Origin: Actinomycetota bacterium
Lineage (GTDB): Bacteria; Actinomycetota; Actinomycetes; S36-B12; CAIYMF01
NCBI GenBank assembly: GCA_020161245.1
Contig: JAIUOK010000022.1
Location: forward strand, 1 to 64,000
Direction of reading: 5' to 3'
DNA: 64,000 bases
Below the pieces are notes generated by a model, which worked only from the letters and a program-made list of their open reading frames with translations, was not told where the DNA came from and ran no database searches. Made by a program: the position numbers and the translations under genes. Below are positions 28,977-38,640 of this stretch, piece after piece (positions within the stretch are counted from its first letter, which is position 1; every line of letters begins with the position of its first letter).

Positions 28977-30088
28977 GCGCTCTCCGTCGGCGCGGACATG
29001 CCGGCCCGCACCCGCCCCACCAGCTCGCGCAGGTGCTGGTTGACCTCGGGGTACTTCTCGAGCATCACCATGTGGCCGCTGTCGGGGATGACGACGAGCT
29101 CGGCGCCGGGCACGTGCCGCACGATCTCGTCGCTGTGCTGCGACGGGGTCAGCAGGTCGCGGTCGCCCACGAGCACGAGCGCCTCGACCCGGCCGACCGC
29201 CTCGAGCGCCAGCACCTTGTCGTGCTCCTCGAGGGTGGGCAGGAACTCCGCCACGACATCGATCGGCGTCGCCGACAGCATCCGGTGCACGAAGCCGGTG
29301 AGCGACGGCGGCACGTTGGAGCCGAACGAGTAGATCTTGGTGAAGAACAGCGCGATGTCGCTGCCCGCGCGGCGTCCGCGCTCGACGAGGTCCTTCCGGC
29401 GCGCGAGCACGCCGGCCACCTGCGGCGCGATCGTGTGGAAGGCGCGCGCCACGGGCGCCGGCATCCCGAGGGGCACCTCGGCGAGCCCGCCCGAGCTGGT
29501 CGCCACGAGCGCGACGCCGAGCACGCGCTCCCCGAACAGCTCGGGGCGGTGGGCCGCGAACGACATCACGGTCATGCCGCCCATGGAGTGGCCCACCAGC
29601 ACGATCGGGCCGGTCGGGGCCGTGGCCTCGATGACGCTCTCGAGGTCGCGCCCGAGCTGGTCGATGGTGGCGTTGGCCGCGGGGCCCCGGCCGCTGCGGC
29701 CGTGGCTGCGCTGGTCCCAGAACACCAGCCGTCCGAGCGCGCGCAGGTCGCGGCGCTGGTAGTGCCAGGAGTCCTCCTCGAGCGCGTACCCGTGGGAGAA
29801 CACGATGGTGAGGCCGTCGCCGAGCCGGTCGGCGAGCGACCCCTCGGGCGGGTCCTCCACCTCCACGTGCAGCGGGGTGCCGTCGGTCGCCACGACAGGG
29901 ACGACGCGGCCGCGCAGCCCGCCGAACGGCTCGTCGCGCTCGGGGTCAGGGCGCAGGGCGCGGCGGACGAGCACCTTCTCGGCGGCGACGCCGATCGCGG
30001 CGCCCACGGCGGCGGCCGCGCCGAGCGCGCCGACGACGCCGGCCACCCGGCCCGGCGTCAGCTCCGCCGGCAGGCCCTGCCCGCTCAC
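28973..30088 (-). CDS. Alpha/beta-hydrolase with N-terminal membrane segment
   Basis: A 371-residue hydrolase. An Ala/Gly/Val-rich hydrophobic stretch near residues 14-34 probably anchors it in the membrane. The hydrolase core has IVFSHGYALEEDSWHYQ (oxyanion HG), the nucleophile elbow LVGHSMGGMTVMSFA, the acid near LVLVGDRDLLTPSQHSDEI and the final histidine in IPDSGHMVMLEKYPEV. The substrate is unknown. GTG at 30088 overlaps the alr stop (GTGA) and its own stop overlaps tsaE. The position between alr and tsaE is common in actinobacteria. Confidence 0.88.
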   Translation of the reverse strand: MSGQGLPAELTPGRVAGVVGALGAAAAVGAAIGVAAEKVLVRRALRPDPERDEPFGGLRGRVVPVVATDGTPLHVEVEDPPEGSLADRLGDGLTIVFSHGYALEEDSWHYQRRDLRALGRLVFWDQRSHGRSGRGPAANATIDQLGRDLESVIEATAPTGPIVLVGHSMGGMTVMSFAAHRPELFGERVLGVALVATSSGGLAEVPLGMPAPVARAFHTIAPQVAGVLARRKDLVERGRRAGSDIALFFTKIYSFGSNVPPSLTGFVHRMLSATPIDVVAEFLPTLEEHDKVLALEAVGRVEALVLVGDRDLLTPSQHSDEIVRHVPGAELVVIPDSGHMVMLEKYPEVNQHLRELVGRVRAGMSAPTESA

Positions 30089-31251
30089 GGCGCACCTCCC
30101 ACGTGGACCCGGGGCACACGCGGACCGATCCGCGTGACGATCTCGTACCCGATCGTGCCGCACGCAGCGGCCCAGTCGTCGGCCGAGGGGCCGCCTGATC
30201 CGAACATCACCACGTCGTCGCCCGGCGCCGCGGCGTCGTCGCCGAGGTCGAGGACGACCTGGTCCATGCACACGCGGCCCGCGACGGTGCGGACCGACCC
30301 TGCGGCCAGCACGGGGGCCGCGTTGGACGCCGACCGCGGGATGCCGTCGCCGTAGCCGAGCGGCACGACGCCGAGCGTGGTCTCGCGCTGGGTGATGTAG
30401 CTGTGGCCGTAGGAGACGCCGGAGCCCGAGGGCACGCGCTTGACCGAGGCGAGCCGTCCGCGCAGAGTCATCACGGGGCGCAGGCCGAGGTCGGACGCCG
30501 ACCCGATGGCCGGGCCGGGCGAGAGCCCGTACATCGCGATGCCGGTGCGCACGAGGTCGAAGCGCGCTGCGGGGATGCCGAGGGCTGCCGGTGAGTTGGC
30601 GGCGTGGACGACCTCGGGCTCGAGGCCGGCGAGCCGTGCGATCTGCAGGGCCTCGCCGAAGACGTCGAGCTGCCGCTCGACGCTCGGGTGGGTTGGCTCG
30701 TCGGCGCAGGCGAAGTGGGTCCAGACGCCGGTCACCGCGACGAGGCCGTCGCGCTCGGCCGCGCGTGCAGCGGCGACGAGGGCGGGCCAGTCGGCGAACG
30801 TCGAGCCGTTGCGCGAGAGCCCCGTGTCGACCTTGAGCTGGATGCGTGCGGTGCGGCCCAGCGCACGGGCGGCGTCCAGCACCTCGGCCAGCGCCCACGG
30901 CGCCGACACGGTGACGTCGATGTCGCGCTCCAGGCACGGCGCGAACGGAGCGCCCGGCACCTCGAGCCAGGTGAGCACGCGGCCCTGCACGCCGGCGTCG
31001 CGCAGGCGCACCGCCTCGGTAGGCAGCGCGACGCCGAGCCACGGGGCCCCGCCCGCCGCAGCGGCCCGGGCGCACTCGACGAGCCCGTGGCCGTACGCGT
31101 CGGCCTTGACCACCGCCATCGCGGGCACGCCCGCGCGCTCGCGCACGACCGCGAGGTTGTGCTGCAGCGCGTCGAGGTCGATGGTGGCCATCGCACCGCG
31201 CTCGAGGGCGTGCGCGGGCCACGCGACCGGTTGACCAGCGGCGGGGCTCAC
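30085..31251 (-). CDS. alr: Alanine racemase
   Basis: A 388-residue PLP enzyme that makes D-alanine for peptidoglycan. The PLP lysine is Lys49 in MAVVKADAYGHG, and the catalytic tyrosine lies in GSGVSYGHSYI. GTG at 31251 is chosen over GTG at 31269 because GGGGAGGA lies about eight bases before it. It begins 24 bp after the nnr stop and overlaps the hydrolase gene by four bases, placing it in the cell-envelope and tRNA-modification operon. Confidence 0.96.
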   Translation of the reverse strand: MSPAAGQPVAWPAHALERGAMATIDLDALQHNLAVVRERAGVPAMAVVKADAYGHGLVECARAAAAGGAPWLGVALPTEAVRLRDAGVQGRVLTWLEVPGAPFAPCLERDIDVTVSAPWALAEVLDAARALGRTARIQLKVDTGLSRNGSTFADWPALVAAARAAERDGLVAVTGVWTHFACADEPTHPSVERQLDVFGEALQIARLAGLEPEVVHAANSPAALGIPAARFDLVRTGIAMYGLSPGPAIGSASDLGLRPVMTLRGRLASVKRVPSGSGVSYGHSYITQRETTLGVVPLGYGDGIPRSASNAAPVLAAGSVRTVAGRVCMDQVVLDLGDDAAAPGDDVVMFGSGGPSADDWAAACGTIGYEIVTRIGPRVPRVHVGGAP

Positions 31252-31275
31252 CCCGCCATCCTCCCCCACGGGCGC

Positions 31276-32820
31276 CTACAGCCCCGACGAGGGCGACCGG
31301 CGCAGCCGCGCGACGGCGTCGGGCAGCGAGCGGCCGACGTCGACCGCGGTGATCGTGCGGCCGTCCGCCACCGCGAGCGACGCGGCCACCCCGTGCACGT
31401 ACGCGCCCGCGGCCGCGAGCGCGGCAGCGAGGTCGTGGTCGACCTCGGCCACCGCCTCGTGGTGGGCGAGCAGCGATCCGATGAGGCCCGACAGCACGTC
31501 GCCGCTGCCCGCCGTGGCGAGCTCGGGCGGGCCCGCGACCGACAGGAACGCGGCACCCGACGGCGAGGCGACCACCGTGGCGGAGCCCTTGAGCAGGACG
31601 ACGGCTCCGAGCTCCGCCGCGAGGGCGCGCACGTCGCCGATGCGGTCGTCGCCGACCTCGTGCCCGGCGATGCGCGCGAACTCGCCCGCGTGGGGCGTGA
31701 GGACGGTGACGGCCTCGCGCCCCGCCACGGCGTCACGGGCCTCGTCGTGCTCGGCGAGCACCGTCAGAGCATCGGCGTCGAGCAGCACCGGCACGTCGAG
31801 CGCGAGAGCGGCCAGCACGTCGGCCAGCGCCTCGTCGCCGGTGCCGCGGCCAGGCCCGACGACCCACGACTGCGTGCGCCCGGCGTCCTCGACACCGCCG
31901 CCGACCGCGACGACGTCGGGCCACGCAGCGACCACGGCGGCGTGCGCGCCTCCGGCGTAGCGCACATAGCCGGCGAGGCCGTGCCGCGCGCCGCTCACCG
32001 AGAGCACCGCGGCACCTGGATAGGCGCCGCTGCCCGCGCAGATGCCGACGACGCCGCGCGAGTACTTGTCGTCGAACGGGTCGGGCCGCTCGAGCACCGC
32101 GGCAGCCGCGTCGTCGTCCACGCGCACGACGAGCTCGTCGTCGTCGGCAGACTCGAGGTCGAGGCCGATGTCGACCACCGCGAGCTCGCCCGCGAGCTCC
32201 GCCCCCTCGCCGAGCAGCAGGCCGGGCTTGAGCGCGCCCATGACGACGGTGCGGTCGGCGTGGATCGCGGCGTCGGGGTCGGCCGCGCCGGTGCCGGCGT
32301 CGACGCCGCTCGGCAGGTCGACGGCCAGCACGGCGACGTCGGTCTCGCGGGCGATCGTGGCCAGCCACGCGGCGGGCTCGCGGAGCCCGCCGCGGCCGCC
32401 GATGCCGAGGATGCCGTCGAGGACGAGGTCGGCCTCCGCCACGATCTCGGCCGCGTGCACGTCGCCGAGCCCGACGGGCGGATAGATGCGGCCGCCGGCG
32501 CGGCGCAGCGCGTCCGCGCCGTCGGCGTGATGGCGGTCGGCGACGAGCAGCGCGTCGACCCGGGCGCCGCGCGAGGCGAGCCGCGCACCGGCGTAGAGGG
32601 CGTCGCCGCCGTTGTCGCCGGACCCGACGAGCAGGACGACGCGCGACCCGCTCACCCGGCCCCGGATCTCGCGCAGCATCCCGCCCGCCTGCACCGCGAT
32701 GGCCGCGGCCGCGCGCTGCATGAGGGTGCCGTCGGGCAGATCGGCCATCGCCTCGGCCTCGATGCGCCGCACCGCGTCGACAGGCAGGACGGTGGTGGCG
32801 GGACGCCGGTAGCCGTTCAT
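31276..32820 (-). CDS. nnr: Bifunctional NAD(P)H-hydrate epimerase / ADP-dependent dehydratase
   Basis: A 514-residue fusion that repairs hydrated NAD(P)H. The N-terminal epimerase half (about 1-220) has [20 protein letters not shown] and [13 protein letters not shown]. The C-terminal dehydratase half (about 230-514) is ribokinase-like with [38 protein letters not shown] and the ATP-site [16 protein letters not shown]. The ATG at 32820 overlaps the acpS stop by four bases (ATGA). Fusions of both activities are normal in bacteria. Confidence 0.95.
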   Translation of the reverse strand: MNGYRRPATTVLPVDAVRRIEAEAMADLPDGTLMQRAAAAIAVQAGGMLREIRGRVSGSRVVLLVGSGDNGGDALYAGARLASRGARVDALLVADRHHADGADALRRAGGRIYPPVGLGDVHAAEIVAEADLVLDGILGIGGRGGLREPAAWLATIARETDVAVLAVDLPSGVDAGTGAADPDAAIHADRTVVMGALKPGLLLGEGAELAGELAVVDIGLDLESADDDELVVRVDDDAAAAVLERPDPFDDKYSRGVVGICAGSGAYPGAAVLSVSGARHGLAGYVRYAGGAHAAVVAAWPDVVAVGGGVEDAGRTQSWVVGPGRGTGDEALADVLAALALDVPVLLDADALTVLAEHDEARDAVAGREAVTVLTPHAGEFARIAGHEVGDDRIGDVRALAAELGAVVLLKGSATVVASPSGAAFLSVAGPPELATAGSGDVLSGLIGSLLAHHEAVAEVDHDLAAALAAAGAYVHGVAASLAVADGRTITAVDVGRSLPDAVARLRRSPSSGL

Positions 32821-33188
32821 GCGGACTCCGCGATCACATAGGCGACGGCGAGGTCGCCGTCGTGGGAGAGCGACAGGTGCCAGCGTGATATGCCCTGCTC
32901 CGCGGCCTGGGCCGCGACGGTACCGGTGATGCGCAGCCACGGGCGGCCGTCGCTGTCGCCCACGACCTGGCAGTCGTGCCAGGTCATGCCCTGCGGCGCC
33001 CCGAGCGCCTTGGCCACCGCCTCCTTCGCGGCGAACCGCGCGGCGAGCGACGTCGCCGTGCGGGGATGGCCGGCGTCGGTGACGCGCTCCTCCGGCGCGA
33101 ACACGCGGTCGAGCAGCCCCGGGGTGCGGGCGAGCGTGGCCTCGAAGCGGGGAACGTCGACGACGTCGATGCCGATGCCCACGATCAC
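32817..33188 (-). CDS. acpS: Holo-[acyl-carrier-protein] synthase
   Basis: A 123-residue AcpS that moves 4'-phosphopantetheine from CoA to acyl carrier protein. The magnesium-site residues are visible in [13 protein letters not shown] and [14 protein letters not shown]. The C-terminus [19 protein letters not shown] is typical. A GTG at 33188 or the GTG two codons later could be the start. It appears to open the acpS-nnr-alr operon and is divergent from the GNAT gene at 33226. Confidence 0.94.
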   Translation of the reverse strand: MIVGIGIDVVDVPRFEATLARTPGLLDRVFAPEERVTDAGHPRTATSLAARFAAKEAVAKALGAPQGMTWHDCQVVGDSDGRPWLRITGTVAAQAAEQGISRWHLSLSHDGDLAVAYVIAESA

Positions 33189-33225
33189 AGCGCCAGCCTG
33201 CCACCTCAGGGGTGAGGATGTGCCC

Positions 33226-33798
33226 ATGGCCGGCAGCGACGCGACCGCGACCAGGGGCGCTGCGACGCCCACACTCGTCACCTCCCTCGTGCGGCTGCGC
33301 CCGCTCGAGCGCGACGACGAGGCCACGCTGCGGGCGATCCTCGCGACGCCGGCGGTCTCGCGCTGGTGGCACCCGCCGGGCGACGACTGGCCGTGGGACG
33401 ACGAGACCGGCACGGTCCGCTGGGCCGTCGAGCTGCTCGCGGCCGCCAACGCGGGGCCCGCCGGCGCCGTGGTGGGTCTGGTGCAGGCGTACGAGGGCGA
33501 CGACCCCGACTACGACGAGTGCGGGATCGACCTGTTCCTCGCGCCGAGCGTGCACCGCCGCGGCCTCGGCCGCGACATCGTCACGACCGTGCGCGACTGG
33601 CTGGTGGACATCCGCGGCCACCACCTCGTGACGATCGACCCGTCGGCGTCCAACACCGCCGCCATCGCCTGCTACACCGCGTGCGGGTTCAGACCCGTCG
33701 GCGTCCTGCACGGCCGGGAGCGCGACACCGACCGCCGCGGCTGGCACGACACCTTGCTCATGCAGTACTGCAGCTGGTGGTACGACGGCACTGAGTAG
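33226..33798 (+). CDS. GNAT acetyltransferase, AAC(6')-like
   Basis: A 190-residue acetyltransferase. The N-terminal [18 protein letters not shown], the acetyl-CoA region [20 protein letters not shown] and the C-terminal [20 protein letters not shown] with [12 protein letters not shown] resemble the aminoglycoside 6'-N-acetyltransferase type I group. Homologues in soil actinomycetes often do not confer resistance, so the substrate stays open. ATG at 33226 fits the family; a GTG and an ATG just upstream are out of frame. Divergent from acpS, convergent with glmS (21 bp gap). Confidence 0.82.
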   Translation: MAGSDATATRGAATPTLVTSLVRLRPLERDDEATLRAILATPAVSRWWHPPGDDWPWDDETGTVRWAVELLAAANAGPAGAVVGLVQAYEGDDPDYDECGIDLFLAPSVHRRGLGRDIVTTVRDWLVDIRGHHLVTIDPSASNTAAIACYTACGFRPVGVLHGRERDTDRRGWHDTLLMQYCSWWYDGTE

Positions 33799-33819
33799 GA
33801 GACCCGCCGGCCCCCACTG

Positions 33820-35670
33820 CTACTCGACGGTGACCGACTTCGCGAGGTTGCGCGGCTGGTCGACGTCGTGGCCCTTGGCCGCAGCCATCGCGGCGGCGAA
33901 CACCTGCAGCGGCACGGTGGAGACCAGCGGCTGCAGCAGGGTCGGGCAGGCGGGAACGCGCACGATGTGGTCGGCGTAGGCCACGACAGCCTCGTCGCCC
34001 TCCTCCGCGATCACGATCGTACGGGCGCCGCGGGCGCGGACCTCCTGGATGTTGCTCACGATCTTCTCGTGCAGCACCGAGCGCCCGGCGGGCGAGGGCG
34101 CCACGACGATCACCGGCAGACCGGGCTCGAGCAGCGCGATCGGGCCGTGCTTGAGCTCGCCGGCGGCGAAGCCCTCGGCGTGCATGTACGCGAGCTCCTT
34201 GAGCTTGAGCGCGCCCTCGAGCGCCACCGGGAAGCCCACGTGCCGGCCGATGAACAGCACCGAGCGCGCGTCCTTGAGCTCCTGCGCGAGCTGCTTCATC
34301 TCCTCGGTGGTGTCGAGGACGAGGTCGACCTTCTGCGGCATGTCGGCGAGCTCGCGCACGATCGCGGCGATCTCGTCGCCGTACTTGTTGCCGCGCACCT
34401 GCGCGACATAGAGCGCGACGAGGTAGCAGGCGACGATCTGCGTGAGGAACGCCTTGGTCGACGCGACCGCGACCTCGGGGCCGGCGTGGGTGTAGAGCAC
34501 GGCGTCGGACTCGCGCGGGATGGTCGAGCCCTGCGTGTTGCAGATGGCGAGCACCTTCGAGCCCTGCTCGCGCGCGTAGCGCAGCGCCATGATCGTGTCC
34601 ATGGTCTCGCCCGACTGCGAGATCGCCACGACGAGCGTGCGCGGGCCGACGACGGGGTCGCGGTAGCGGAACTCGCTCGCGAGCTCGACCTCGCACGGGA
34701 TGCGGGTCCAGTGCTCGAGCGCGTACTTCGCGACCATGCCCGCGTGGTAGGCGGTGCCGCACGCGATCACGACGACCTTGTCGACCTCGCGCAGCTGCGC
34801 CTCGGTGAGGCGCATCTCGTCGAGCTTGAGCAGCCCGTCGCTGCCGACGCGGCCGAGGAGGGTGTCGCTCACAGCCTTGGGCTGCTCGGCGATCTCCTTG
34901 GCCATGAACGTCTCGTAGCCGCCCTTCTCCGCGGCCGAGGCGTCCCACGTGACCTCGTACTCGACGACGTCGGCGGGCGAGCCGTCGAAGTCGGTGACCA
35001 CGACCGAGTCGCGGCGCAGCTCGACCACCTGGTCCTGGCCGAGCTCGGTCGCGAAGCGCGTGTGCGCGATGAACGCGGCGACGTCGGAGGCGAGGAAGTT
35101 CTCACCCTCGCCGCGGCCGACCACGAGCGGGCTGTTGCGACGGGCACCGACGACGACGTCGGGGATGTCGGAGTGCACGGCCACGAGCGTGAAGGCGCCG
35201 GACAGCCGGCGGCACACCTGGCGCATCGCCTCGGCGAGATCCATGCCCGTGGTGGGCAGCACGGCCGCCAGCAGGTGGGCCACGACCTCGGTATCGGTCT
35301 CGGACTGCAGCGTCACACCGGCGGAGGTCAGCTCGGCGCGCAGCTCGGCGAAGTTCTCGATGATGCCGTTGTGGATGACGGCGACCTTGCCGTCCTCGCT
35401 CACGTGCGGGTGGGCGTTGGCATCGGTGGGGCCGCCGTGCGTGGCCCAGCGGGTGTGGCCGATGCCGATCGTCGACTGCGGCAACGGGTCGGAGCCGAGC
35501 AGGGTCTCGAGGTTGGCGAGCTTGCCCGCCTTCTTGCGGGTGTCGAGGACGCCGTCGGACACGACCGCGACGCCGGCGGAGTCGTACCCGCGGTACTCCA
35601 GGCGCCGGAGGCCGTCGACGACGACCTGGAGGGCCTGCTTCTCACCGACGTACCCGACGATTCCGCACAT
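33820..35670 (-). CDS. glmS: Glutamine-fructose-6-phosphate aminotransferase (isomerising)
   Basis: A 616-residue enzyme that makes glucosamine-6-phosphate, first step to UDP-GlcNAc. The glutaminase nucleophile is Cys2 (MCGIVGYVG), followed by LRRLEYRGYDSAGVAV. Two SIS domains carry VVIACGTAYHAGMVAKY, VVAISQSGETMDTIMALR and VLFIGRHVGFPVALEGALKL. The C-terminus ends NLAKSVTVE as usual. A TAGGCT -10-like element seven bases before the ATG with no ribosome site suggests a leaderless message; no glmS ribozyme is evident in the short 87-bp gap to glmM. Confidence 0.97.
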   Translation of the reverse strand: MCGIVGYVGEKQALQVVVDGLRRLEYRGYDSAGVAVVSDGVLDTRKKAGKLANLETLLGSDPLPQSTIGIGHTRWATHGGPTDANAHPHVSEDGKVAVIHNGIIENFAELRAELTSAGVTLQSETDTEVVAHLLAAVLPTTGMDLAEAMRQVCRRLSGAFTLVAVHSDIPDVVVGARRNSPLVVGRGEGENFLASDVAAFIAHTRFATELGQDQVVELRRDSVVVTDFDGSPADVVEYEVTWDASAAEKGGYETFMAKEIAEQPKAVSDTLLGRVGSDGLLKLDEMRLTEAQLREVDKVVVIACGTAYHAGMVAKYALEHWTRIPCEVELASEFRYRDPVVGPRTLVVAISQSGETMDTIMALRYAREQGSKVLAICNTQGSTIPRESDAVLYTHAGPEVAVASTKAFLTQIVACYLVALYVAQVRGNKYGDEIAAIVRELADMPQKVDLVLDTTEEMKQLAQELKDARSVLFIGRHVGFPVALEGALKLKELAYMHAEGFAAGELKHGPIALLEPGLPVIVVAPSPAGRSVLHEKIVSNIQEVRARGARTIVIAEEGDEAVVAYADHIVRVPACPTLLQPLVSTVPLQVFAAAMAAAKGHDVDQPRNLAKSVTVE

Positions 35671-35677
35671 GGGGTCG

Positions 35678-35683
35678 AGCCTA
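35678..35683 (-). promoter_or_regulatory. -10 element of a probably leaderless promoter (glmS)
   Basis: Reads TAGGCT on the - strand, seven bases before the glmS ATG at 35670, with no Shine-Dalgarno between. Confidence 0.4.
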
Positions 35684-35757
35684 ATCGCTGGCGCCCGGCA
35701 GGCGGTCCGCCGTGCGGAGCGGTCGGCGCGTCACCGCAGGTCAGCGGCGTGCCGTCC

Positions 35758-37107
35758 TCAGCCGAGGGTGGCCTTGACCACGTCGACCAAGCGGTCGGCG
35801 ACCTCGTCGGCCTGCTCCTTGGTTGCCGCCTCCACCATCACCCGGACGACGGGCTCGGTGCCCGACGGGCGCAGCAGCACCCGACCGGTACGGCCGAGCT
35901 CGGCCTCCGCCGCAGCGACCGCCTCGAGCAGACCGGGGTCGTCGACGCGGTCCTTGTCGACGTCGCGGACGTTGATGAGCACCTGCGGCAGCTTCTGCAC
36001 CACCGAGGCGAGGTCGGCCAGGCTGCGGCCGGTCTCGGCCACACGCGCCAGCAGGTGCAGGGCCGTGAGGACGCCGTCGCCGGTGGTCGCGTGGTCGGAC
36101 ATGATCACGTGGCCGCTCTGCTCGCCGCCGAGGGAATAGCCGCCCTCCCGCATGGCCTCGAGCACGTAGCGGTCGCCCACCCCGGTCTCGACCACTTCGA
36201 GCGCGTTCTCCTGCAGGGCGAGCTTGAAGCCGAGGTTGGCCATCACGGTGGCGACCACCGTGTCCTTGACCAGCGCGCCGCGCTCGCGCATCGCGAGGCC
36301 GAGGATGGCCAGCACGTGGTCGCCGTCGACCACGTGGCCGTCGGCGTCGACCGCCAGGCAGCGGTCGGCGTCGCCGTCGAACGCAACACCGGCGTGCGCC
36401 TTGCGGTCGACGACGGCGGCGCGCAGATCGCCGAGGTGGGTCGACCCGCAACGGTCGTTGATGTTGAGGCCGGTGGGCGACGTGTGGATCTCGATCACGT
36501 TCGCACCGGCGCGGCGCAGCGCCTCCGGACCCACGACCGACGCAGCGCCGTTGGCGCCGTCGACCACCACGGTGATCCCGTCGAGGCGGTGCGGCAGCGT
36601 CGAGAGCAGGTGGTCGACGTAGACGCGGGCGCCCTCGTCGTGGCGGGTGACCCGGCCCACGCCCGCTCCGACGGGACGGGTCCAGTGCTCGTTCATCCGC
36701 GCCTCGATGGCGTCCTCGACGTCGTCGGGGAGCTTGTGTCCGCCGCGGGCGAGGAACTTGATGCCGTTGTCGGGCATCGGGTTGTGGCTGGCGGACAGCA
36801 TCACGCCGAGGTCGGCGTCGAGCGCGGCGGTGAGGTAGGCGACGGCAGGCGTGGGCAGCACGCCGACGCGCCAGACGTCGACGCCGGCCGACAGCAGCCC
36901 AGCGACGACGGCAGCCTCGAGGAACTCGCCGCTCGCGCGGGAGTCGTTGCCGACCACCGCGACCGGCTTGCGGCCCTCGTGGCCCGCGAACCCGCCGGTG
37001 TCGCCGAGGACGTGCGCGGCCGCCACCGCCAGGTCGAGCGCCAGCTCCGCGGTGAGCTCGCCGTTGGCGAGGCCCCGGACGCCGTCGGTCCCGAACAGTC
37101 GGCCCAC
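35758..37107 (-). CDS. glmM: Phosphoglucosamine mutase
   Basis: A 449-residue mutase converting glucosamine-6-phosphate to glucosamine-1-phosphate. It begins [14 protein letters not shown]. The phospho-serine is Ser107 in [16 protein letters not shown]. The magnesium loop reads [14 protein letters not shown], the substrate loop [10 protein letters not shown] and the C-terminal phosphate-binding block [20 protein letters not shown] at 37107 follows GGAGAT. It stands 87 bp upstream of glmS on the same strand, giving a short amino-sugar module. Confidence 0.97.
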   Translation of the reverse strand: MGRLFGTDGVRGLANGELTAELALDLAVAAAHVLGDTGGFAGHEGRKPVAVVGNDSRASGEFLEAAVVAGLLSAGVDVWRVGVLPTPAVAYLTAALDADLGVMLSASHNPMPDNGIKFLARGGHKLPDDVEDAIEARMNEHWTRPVGAGVGRVTRHDEGARVYVDHLLSTLPHRLDGITVVVDGANGAASVVGPEALRRAGANVIEIHTSPTGLNINDRCGSTHLGDLRAAVVDRKAHAGVAFDGDADRCLAVDADGHVVDGDHVLAILGLAMRERGALVKDTVVATVMANLGFKLALQENALEVVETGVGDRYVLEAMREGGYSLGGEQSGHVIMSDHATTGDGVLTALHLLARVAETGRSLADLASVVQKLPQVLINVRDVDKDRVDDPGLLEAVAAAEAELGRTGRVLLRPSGTEPVVRVMVEAATKEQADEVADRLVDVVKATLG

Positions 37108-37161
37108 AGTGGATCTCCATCCCTCTCGCGCGCCCACGCGCGCCGAACCGGCCCGTAAACG

Positions 37162-37198
37162 CACCGATGCCCCGGAGCGTAGCCCCGGGGCATCGGTG
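37162..37198 (-). terminator. Terminator hairpin, distal copy behind rpsI
   Basis: Perfect 14-bp arms (37162-37175 and 37185-37198) with a nine-base loop, between rpsI and glmM. Together with the nearer hairpin it should isolate glmM from ribosomal-protein transcription. Confidence 0.75.
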
Positions 37199-37293
37199 TT
37201 GGACTGCTGGCAGGTCTCCCTGCCGGGCTCGCTTAGCGCTTCGAGTTTTCCTCGGGCCCCAGGGGGCCCTCGTCAACAGCTGCGCGCCGCTCG

Positions 37294-37328
37294 GACAAGG
37301 ACGAGCCAAGAGCGGGCTCGTCCTTGTC
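37294..37328 (-). terminator. Terminator hairpin, proximal copy behind rpsI
   Basis: Perfect 14-bp arms (37294-37307 and 37315-37328) with a seven-base loop, seven bases beyond the rpsI stop. A 15-base copy of the rpsI tail (GCTCGCTTAGCGCTT at 37329-37343) recurs at 37227-37241 between the two hairpins. Confidence 0.8.
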
Positions 37329-37334
37329 GCTCGC

Positions 37335-37838
<504 letters not shown>

Positions 37839-37871
37839 GGCAGTTTTCCAGTCTCTCTTGTCCGCGCGCGC

Positions 37872-38315
37872 TTACTGCGCGACCTGCGTGATCTCGAACG
37901 GCGTGGGCTGCTGGGCGGCGTGCGGGTGCTCCGGGCCGGCGTAGACCTTGAGCTTCTTGATGACCTGACGGCCCAGCTTGTTGTGCGGGAGCATGCCCTT
38001 GACGGCCTTCTCCACCGCACGGCGCGGGTTGGAGTCGAGCAGCTCGGTGTACGAGGTGGCCTTGAGGCCGCCCGGGTGGCCCGAGTGGCGGTAGGCCATC
38101 TTCTGCTCGCGCTTGGAGCCGGTCAGAGCGACCTTGTCCGCGTTGATGATGATCACGAAGTCGCCGCCGTCGACGTGCGGGGCGAAGGTGGGCTTGTGCT
38201 TGCCGCGCAGCAGCGTGGCTGCCTGGGTGGCAAGGCGCCCGAGGACGACATCGGTGGCGTCGATGACGTACCACTCGCGCGTGGTGTCACCCGCCTTGGG
38301 GCTGTACGTGCGCAT
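37872..38315 (-). CDS. rplM: 50S ribosomal protein L13
   Basis: A 147-residue L13, an early assembly protein of the large subunit. The sequence [20 protein letters not shown] and [19 protein letters not shown] are canonical, as is the [20 protein letters not shown] block near the end. First gene of the rplM-rpsI operon. The 325-bp gap upstream has a candidate promoter at 38506-38535. Confidence 0.97.
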   Translation of the reverse strand: MRTYSPKAGDTTREWYVIDATDVVLGRLATQAATLLRGKHKPTFAPHVDGGDFVIIINADKVALTGSKREQKMAYRHSGHPGGLKATSYTELLDSNPRRAVEKAVKGMLPHNKLGRQVIKKLKVYAGPEHPHAAQQPTPFEITQVAQ

Positions 38316-38640
38316 GAAGCCGCACCTGTTCTCTCGCTCGTCGGGACCGGGACTCTGCGCGCCCCGTCCCGGCCGGTCGGCCAGGAGGGCGGGGCGCCGT
38401 ACTGGATGCCATCCCTGACACCCAGGCTGCGCAGGTGGTGCTGGTGGATCAGGCGTCCGCGAGGCCCTCGACGGACCCGCACGGACGGCGCGCAGCAAGC
38501 GCTCCAGGGTACCCGCCGCCCCGGATCGCCTCCAAATCCGCTCCGAGGGCCTCCGCGGCGTGGTTGGCTGTCGCCTCGCGTGGTCCTGGCCACGGATCCG
38601 TCACCGGTGGGCGGCCGGTCCTGTCCTCGGAGGTCCCCGC
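38316..38640. other. 325-bp divergent gap between rplM and the ATP-grasp gene
   Basis: No gene supported. The half next to rplM (38316-38410) is GC-rich with inverted GGGACGG-type words that could fold in the rplM leader, but no clear leader structure is resolved. A candidate rplM promoter is at 38506-38535. The half next to the ATP-grasp gene has a ribosome site GGAGG at 38629-38633. Confidence 0.5.
38506..38535 (-). promoter_or_regulatory. Candidate rplM-rpsI promoter
   Basis: On the - strand TTGGAG (38535-38530), an 18-bp spacer and TACCCT (38511-38506). The -10 fits TAnnnT, the -35 is only partial. This would give a leader of about 180 bases. Confidence 0.35.

Noticed and set aside
31276-33747. 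An apparently 823-codon nnr protein
   Set aside because: Sequence above 32820 is out-of-frame acpS and GNAT antisense; the ATGA overlap with acpS marks the real start.
33226-33798. Calling the GNAT gene an antibiotic-resistance determinant
   Set aside because: Only family-level similarity is visible; there is no resistance context and substrate specificity cannot be read from the sequence.
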